9,199 nt of DNA from Candidatus Scatomorpha merdipullorum (GTDB taxonomy: Bacteria; Bacillota; Clostridia; Oscillospirales; Oscillospiraceae), in contig DVJK01000225.1 in the NCBI GenBank assembly GCA_018716795.1, positions 1 to 9,199 of the forward strand. Reading direction: 5' to 3'. Shown here in pieces: positions 5,612 through 9,199 of this stretch (positions are counted from its first letter, which is position 1; each line of letters begins with the position of its first letter). A program made the position numbers and the translations under genes. The notes under the pieces are model-generated. The model was not told the origin of the DNA and did not search any database. It saw nothing but the letters and a program-made list of their open reading frames with translations.

Positions 5612-6733
5612 TTATTCATTGAGGTACACCCTCGGCACCCTCGGGCTCACGGCGCAGAGCAGCTCATAGGCTATCGTATCCGCGCCCGCCGCCAGCTCGC
5701 AGGCCGTGGGCGAGTCGCCGAAGACCGTGACCACGTCGCCTATCCGCACGCCGGGCATATCCGTCACGTCTATCATGCACATGTCCATGCAGATACGCCC
5801 CACCTGCCTCGCGCGGCGCCCGTTGAGAGAGACGGAAAAGCGGCCGGAAAGGCTCCTGTGCAGCCCGTCTGCATAGCCTATCGGGATGACCGCGAGCGTC
5901 ATGTCCCGCTCGCAGGTGAAGATGCGCCCGTAGCTTATCGTGTCTCCCGCGCGGTGCCGCGTGAGCTCCGCCACGCGCGTCTTGACGCTCATGACCGGCT
6001 TTAAGTCCATCCCGCCGCGCTCCGCGCCCGGGTAGAGCCCGTAGAGCAGCAGCCCCGGCCTCACCATGTCGAGCGCCGTCTGACGGAAGTTGACAACGGC
6101 GCCGCTGTTCGCGCAATGCCTGAGCGGGAAGCGCAGCCCGGAGCCCTCCTCCAGGGCCTCGACCGCCCTCTCGAAGCGCCCGAACTGGCGGAGCGTGAAG
6201 TCCTCCTCCGGCTCGTCCGCGACGGCGAAGTGCGTGAAGACGCCCGTCCACTCCAGATGCGGGAGCCTCAGCGCCTCAAGCGCCTCGGCCATACCGACCG
6301 GGGAGGAGACGTCAAAGCCCGTGCGGCCCATGCCCGTCTCGAGCTTGAGGTGGCAGCGAAGCCGCCTTCCGGAGCCGGAGAGCCGCAGGCTCATGGCCCG
6401 CGCCGCCTCGATGTCGCCTATGGCCTGCTCGCAGCCGAGCGCGGCGAGGTTGACGGCCAGGAAGCCCGGGCTCGGCGCGAGGATGAGTATGTCCGTCCCA
6501 ATCCCCGCCTCGCGCAGCTCCAGCGCCTCCTCATAGCAGGAGACGGCCAGATACTCCGCGCCCAGCGAGGCGAGCCTCTGCGCCACGGGCACGGCCCCGT
6601 GCCCGTAGGAATTCGCCTTGCACAGCCCGGCGAAGCGGCAGCCCGCGGGCAGTATGCGGCGGATTTCACGGTAATTCTCGTCCAGCCTGGCGAAGTCTAT
6701 CTCCGCCCAGGTGCGTTTGTCCTCATGTGCCAT
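5612..6733 (-). CDS. alr: Alanine racemase
   Basis: 373 aa PLP enzyme interconverting L- and D-alanine, supplying D-alanine for peptidoglycan; cytosolic dimer. The barrel domain holds the PLP lysine K39 in LCKANSYGHG (37-46), the same number as in the Geobacillus stearothermophilus enzyme. Other conserved residues: R137 in LETGMGRTGF, H168 in FTHFA, R225 in DMVRPG, the catalytic tyrosine Y268 in ISYGR (family Tyr265), Y287 in IGYADG and M316 in GRICMD. Length is normal and the active site is complete. A variant is KANSYGHG in place of the more usual KADAYGHG. The ATG overlaps the last 11 bases of the lipoprotein gene; the nearest ribosome site (AAGGAG) is 13 bases upstream, longer than usual, so translational coupling may matter. 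Followed by mazF, as in many Firmicutes. Confidence 0.97.
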   Translation of the reverse strand: MAHEDKRTWAEIDFARLDENYREIRRILPAGCRFAGLCKANSYGHGAVPVAQRLASLGAEYLAVSCYEEALELREAGIGTDILILAPSPGFLAVNLAALGCEQAIGDIEAARAMSLRLSGSGRRLRCHLKLETGMGRTGFDVSSPVGMAEALEALRLPHLEWTGVFTHFAVADEPEEDFTLRQFGRFERAVEALEEGSGLRFPLRHCANSGAVVNFRQTALDMVRPGLLLYGLYPGAERGGMDLKPVMSVKTRVAELTRHRAGDTISYGRIFTCERDMTLAVIPIGYADGLHRSLSGRFSVSLNGRRARQVGRICMDMCMIDVTDMPGVRIGDVVTVFGDSPTACELAAGADTIAYELLCAVSPRVPRVYLNE

Positions 6734-7280
6734 GGGAAATTGAAAACTCCTTTATCTCACACACGGCGGCGCTCTCGCCCGAGAGCGTGAACTCCGCCGA
6801 GACCGGCAGCATATCCTCGCCGAACGCCACGGTGACGCCCAGCTCGTCGTCCACGTCGAGGGAGACGAGCGTTTGATCTCCCTCCGACCAGCTCAAAACC
6901 GCCTGAGCGCCCTCGAGCGCCTCGAGAAGCGCCGGCAGCGCCGTCAGGGGCGTAAGCCCCTCCGGAACGGGGCATGACAGCACGAGGCCGGAAAACTCCA
7001 GCTCGCCCTCCCCGCCCGAGCACCGGGCCGAAACTCCCGCGAGCTCCGCCGGCTCAAGCACCTCCAGCGTATACTCCCCGCCGGAGCCCGCGCAGCTGAG
7101 CGTATACTCCGCGTACCTCCCGCCGAGCGTGGACGAGACCTCCGCCGTCACGGCGGCCTCCGCTCCCTCGGCGAGGGCGTCCCTTATTCCGGCGAGGGCC
7201 TTCTCGCCCTCCGGCGCGCCGCAGGCCGCAAGCGCGAGCGCCATTGCGGCGGAAATGAGAGCCAAAACGGCTCTGCGCAT
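6723..7280 (-). CDS. Small lipoprotein, possibly LolA-fold / GerS-like
   Basis: 185 aa. MRRAVLALISAAMALALAAC is a lipoprotein signal with lipobox LAAC and C20 as the lipidated cysteine. The mature part is acidic, with an initial helical stretch (ALAGIRDALAEGAE) and then alternating beta-type segments, including YTLEVLEPAELAGVSARC (69-86) and FSGLVLSC (95-102). This layout resembles the LolA-like lipoproteins found next to alr in Firmicutes: YdcC in B. subtilis, and GerS, encoded with alr2 in C. difficile, where it activates the cortex amidase CwlD. It is shorter than YdcC and near the size of GerS. The link is an inference from layout and neighbourhood, not a proven homology. The GGAGGAG ribosome site lies in the last codons of nnrD, 6 bases upstream, and the stop overlaps alr by 11 bases. 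Confidence 0.82.
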   Translation of the reverse strand: MRRAVLALISAAMALALAACGAPEGEKALAGIRDALAEGAEAAVTAEVSSTLGGRYAEYTLSCAGSGGEYTLEVLEPAELAGVSARCSGGEGELEFSGLVLSCPVPEGLTPLTALPALLEALEGAQAVLSWSEGDQTLVSLDVDDELGVTVAFGEDMLPVSAEFTLSGESAAVCEIKEFSISHGT

Positions 7281-7286
7281 GGCAAT

Positions 7287-8162
7287 CTACTCCTCCATAA
7301 TGAGTTTCATCGCCTCGGGGAGGAAGTCAATCACATCGGTTACCGTCATGCCATACTCGCCCCTCGCCTCCGCGGCCAGGTCGCCGGCCAGCCCGTGCAG
7401 AAAAACGGCCAGCGGCACGGCCTTCTCCGGCTGGAACTGGCAGAGCAGCGCGCCCATAATCCCCGTGAGCGCGTCTCCGCTGCCGCCCCGGGCCAGACCG
7501 GGGTTGCCGGTTTGGTTTACATAATATGTACCATCCGGGAAGGCGGCAACGGTGTCCGCGCCCTTGAGCACCAGGATGCAGCGGTGTTCGACGGCGTAGC
7601 GGCAGGCGGCCTCCGGCCTGGAGGGCGAGATTTCGCAGCCCAGGCAGTGCCTGAATTCGCCCTCGTGCGGCGTGAGCACGGCGGGCCTTTCAAGCCCGGC
7701 GAGGTAATCCGGCCTGAGCTTCGAAAGCGCCCAGAGCGCGTCCGCGTCGAGCACGAGCTGCGCGCCGTACTTTTTGCCCAGCGAGGACAGAAGCCTGACC
7801 GCGCCGTCCGCCCGTCCGAGGCCCGGGCCCGCGGCGATTACATCACAGCGCGCGGCGGCGGCGTCAAACTGCGGCGTGGTCAGCCCGGTTACGCAGCCGT
7901 TCATCAGCGCGTTCGAGGGGAGGGGGAGCACCATGGCCTCGTCGTTTTTGACCGCGGCAATCTGATATATGCTCTGCGGCACGGCCAGATATACAAGCCC
8001 CGCTCCGGCGCGCACGGCCGCGCGGGAGGCGAGCGTGGGCGCCCCTGAAAAGCCGGTGCTGCCGCCCACGATGAGCAGCCGGCCGTAGTCCCGCTTCGAG
8101 CTCTCGCGCGCCCTCCGGGGCAGGAGCATAGGCGCGGCGGCCCTTATCGCTGTTTTGTCCAT
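7287..8162 (-). CDS. nnrD: ADP-dependent (S)-NAD(P)H-hydrate dehydratase (stand-alone YjeF C-domain)
   Basis: 291 aa ribokinase-fold repair enzyme that dehydrates the damaged cofactor NAD(P)HX using ADP (ATP in some relatives). Visible motifs: SSKRDYGRLLIVGGSTGFSG (21-40), AAVRAGAGLV (48-57), AAGPGLG (110-116), LVLDADAL (136-143), LTPHEGEF (163-170), LVLKGADT (197-204) and the nucleotide-binding GNPGLARGGSGDALTG (219-234), whose D230 is the expected catalytic aspartate. The N-terminal epimerase domain found in many bacterial NnrD proteins is absent; length fits the C-domain only. No ribosome site precedes ATG 8162, and the -10 box lies only 8 bases before it, so the mRNA is probably leaderless. 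A later ATG at codon 12 is less likely because it would trim the usual N-terminal helix and has only a distant AAGGG. First gene of the nnrD-lipoprotein-alr-mazF operon. Confidence 0.95.
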   Translation of the reverse strand: MDKTAIRAAAPMLLPRRARESSKRDYGRLLIVGGSTGFSGAPTLASRAAVRAGAGLVYLAVPQSIYQIAAVKNDEAMVLPLPSNALMNGCVTGLTTPQFDAAAARCDVIAAGPGLGRADGAVRLLSSLGKKYGAQLVLDADALWALSKLRPDYLAGLERPAVLTPHEGEFRHCLGCEISPSRPEAACRYAVEHRCILVLKGADTVAAFPDGTYYVNQTGNPGLARGGSGDALTGIMGALLCQFQPEKAVPLAVFLHGLAGDLAAEARGEYGMTVTDVIDFLPEAMKLIMEE

Positions 8163-8170
8163 AGTTAGGT

Positions 8171-8199
8171 ATTATACAATGTTTATTTTTGTTCGTCAA
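8171..8199 (-). promoter_or_regulatory. Sigma-A-type promoter of the nnrD-alr-mazF operon
   Basis: TTGACG (-35, 8199 down to 8194), a 17-base A/T-rich spacer, then TATAAT (-10, 8176 down to 8171): near consensus and unusually AT-rich for this window. Only ACCTAACT separates the -10 box from the nnrD ATG, so transcription should start 0-4 bases before that codon. Confidence 0.85.
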
Positions 8200-8204
8200 T
8201 TCAT

Positions 8205-8233
8205 TTGACTTCCGTCCGGCGATGTGATATAAG
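8205..8233 (+). promoter_or_regulatory. Sigma-A-type promoter of the T-box-pheS transcript
   Basis: TTGACT (-35, 8205-8210), 17 bases, TATAAG (-10, 8228-8233). Predicted start near 8239-8241, just ahead of the T-box leader. Its -35 box is 5 bases from the divergent nnrD -35 box. Confidence 0.8.
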
Positions 8234-8239
8234 TATATG

Positions 8240-8480
8240 ACGTTGATACCATTTAATGCTGAGAACGGGAAAATGCCAGGGTAAAGCGCAGCAGAGAAGG
8301 GGGGCCGCCGGCTGAGAGCCTTCCGCGCGGGCAGCTGGCTGTTCGCCCGGGAGCGCCCGGCCAATCACCGGCGGGTTCGGCCCGTTAAAGCCGAGAGAGC
8401 GCGGCGAAATTCGCCGAACAAGGGTGGTACCGCGGAAGCAAGCCTTTCGTCCCAAACGAGGACGAAGGGCGTATTTTTTT
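8240..8480 (+). ncRNA. T-box riboswitch leader, predicted to sense tRNA-Phe
   Basis: A cis-acting RNA that reads through into pheS when uncharged tRNA binds. The invariant T-box AGGGTGGTACCGCGG is at 8421-8435; its UGGU bulge pairs with the tRNA ACCA end. The Stem I base pairs AACGGG (8264-8269) with CCCGTT (8381-8386). Just inside the 3' strand, GGTTCGG offers TTC at 8376-8378 as the specifier, a Phe codon matching pheS. The distal part of Stem I has the usual AGAGA bulge and CTGAGAG loop with GAAGG/CCTTC pairing (about 8290-8323). A 5-bp hairpin at 8402-8416 fits Stem III. AAGGG before the T-box can pair with CCTTT at 8443-8447, which is also part of the terminator stem, giving the antiterminator/terminator switch. 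T-box identity is certain; the specifier is by hand-folding, and a second TTC at 8342-8344 is less well placed. Confidence 0.95.
8442..8480 (+). terminator. Intrinsic terminator of the pheS T-box leader
   Basis: GCCTTTCGTCC (8442-8452) pairs with GGACGAAGGGC (8460-8470) through 11 positions with one G-U, loop CAAACGA, followed by GTATTTTTTT. This is the only strong T-tract terminator in the window. Its left arm is shared with the predicted antiterminator. Confidence 0.93.
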
Positions 8481-8547
8481 GCCCGGGCCGCCGCGGCTCT
8501 GAGGAGAGGCCGGTAAGGAAAGATACAACTTTGTCAGGAGGCACAGT

Positions 8548-9199
8548 ATGAAGGAACAACTTGAAAAGCTTGCTTCGGAGTCCCTGTCCGCTGTCGCGGC
8601 GGCGGGGGATACGGCGGCGCTGGACGCGCTGCGCGTCAAATACCTAGGCAAGAAGGGCGAGCTGACGGCCATCTTGAAGCAGATGGGCAAGCTCTCCGCG
8701 GAGGAGCGGCCGGTCATGGGCCAGCTCGCCAACAGCGTGCGCGCGAAGCTCGAGGCCGCCTTTGAGGAGCGCCGCGCCGAACTTGAGGAGGCCGCGCTTG
8801 AGGCCAGGCTCGAGGCCGAAGCCCTCGACGTCACCCTGCCCGGCAGGCGCGTGAAGGGTGGGCGCCGCCACCCGATGGACATCGTGATTGACGAGCTCAA
8901 GGACATCTTCATCGGCATGGGCTTCGAGGTCGACGACGGTCCCGAGGTCGAGGAGAGCGTCTATAACTTCGACCGCCTCAACACCGACGAGGGCCACCCC
9001 GCCCGCGAGTGGACCGACACCTTCTATCTCGACGAGGAGAGCCGCACCCTCCTGCGCACCCAGACCAGCAACATGGAGCCGCGCATCATGGAGACGCGCG
9101 AGCTGCCCATACGCGCCGCCGTCTTCGGCCGCTGCTACCGCAAGGACGAGGTTGACGCCACCCACAGCCCCATGTTCCACCAGATGGAGGGCGTGGTCG
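8548..9199 (+). CDS. pheS: Phenylalanyl-tRNA synthetase alpha subunit (3' end cut by window)
   Basis: 217 codons visible of an enzyme usually about 340 aa. It is the catalytic subunit of the alpha2-beta2 class II synthetase that charges tRNA-Phe. Residues 1-95 form the N-terminal helical coiled-coil arm (KYLGKKGELT at 31-40). Then come GGRRHP (104-109), the start of the catalytic core, FIGMGFEVDDGPEVE (121-135), motif 1 region YNFDRLN (139-145), LLRTQTS (168-174) and the motif 2 region FGRCYRKDEVDATHSPMFHQ (193-212). The substrate-pocket residues lie largely past the edge. The usual RTHTSPVQ segment reads RTQTSNME here, a variant worth noting. AGGAGG is 6 bases before the ATG. Transcribed from the promoter at 8205-8233 and controlled by the T-box leader; pheT is expected next. 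Confidence 0.96.
   Translation, partial: MKEQLEKLASESLSAVAAAGDTAALDALRVKYLGKKGELTAILKQMGKLSAEERPVMGQLANSVRAKLEAAFEERRAELEEAALEARLEAEALDVTLPGRRVKGGRRHPMDIVIDELKDIFIGMGFEVDDGPEVEESVYNFDRLNTDEGHPAREWTDTFYLDEESRTLLRTQTSNMEPRIMETRELPIRAAVFGRCYRKDEVDATHSPMFHQMEGVV

Noticed and set aside
8365..9180. Minus-strand open frames opposite the T-box leader and pheS.
   Set aside because: The plus strand holds an unmistakable T-box and PheS; the antisense frames have no ribosome site or family features.

Overview
The window looks like a chromosomal segment of a GC-rich, Gram-positive member of the Clostridia (Oscillospiraceae-like). The evidence is a pheS gene behind a T-box leader, two lipoproteins with lipoboxes, a Firmicutes-type alr-mazF neighbourhood, strong Shine-Dalgarno sites, sigma-A-like promoters and a siroheme/cobalamin-type branch of tetrapyrrole synthesis. 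The taxonomic placement is an inference. No mobile element, CRISPR array, tRNA or rRNA gene is visible. Base and codon use look uniform, so there is no sign of recent transfer.

Left operon (4509 down to 1, minus strand): a binding-protein lipoprotein, a FecCD/BtuC-type permease and an ABC ATPase are followed by a precorrin-2 dehydrogenase and a CobA-HemD fusion that runs off the left edge. Every junction overlaps or is only 9 bases long, so the transporter and two tetrapyrrole enzymes are probably one translationally coupled unit. The transported compound cannot be read from sequence; a corrinoid, haem-like or iron-chelate substrate would fit the neighbours.

Middle operon (8162 down to 4649, minus strand): NAD(P)HX dehydratase (nnrD), a small lipoprotein resembling the LolA/GerS class, alanine racemase (alr), a MazF/EndoA-type endoribonuclease with no adjacent MazE antitoxin, and an exported protein of unknown function. 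It ends at a strong GNRA-capped hairpin at 4613-4638. Two UACAU pentads, the cleavage site reported for Firmicutes MazF, lie in the untranslated stretches just before and just after mazF. The second sits exactly between the ribosome binding site and start codon of the downstream gene.

Right end (plus strand): pheS (phenylalanyl-tRNA synthetase alpha), cut by the window edge, is preceded by a T-box riboswitch with a candidate UUC (Phe) specifier, the invariant T-box sequence and an intrinsic terminator. The pheS and nnrD promoters are divergent and back to back: their -35 boxes are 5 bases apart and form an inverted repeat. The nnrD -10 box lies 8 bases from the ATG, which predicts a leaderless or nearly leaderless mRNA.

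I did not find a clearly new multi-gene system. The best leads are the MazF without antitoxin with flanking UACAU sites, the divergent promoter pair, the transporter-tetrapyrrole operon and the GerS-like lipoprotein beside alr.
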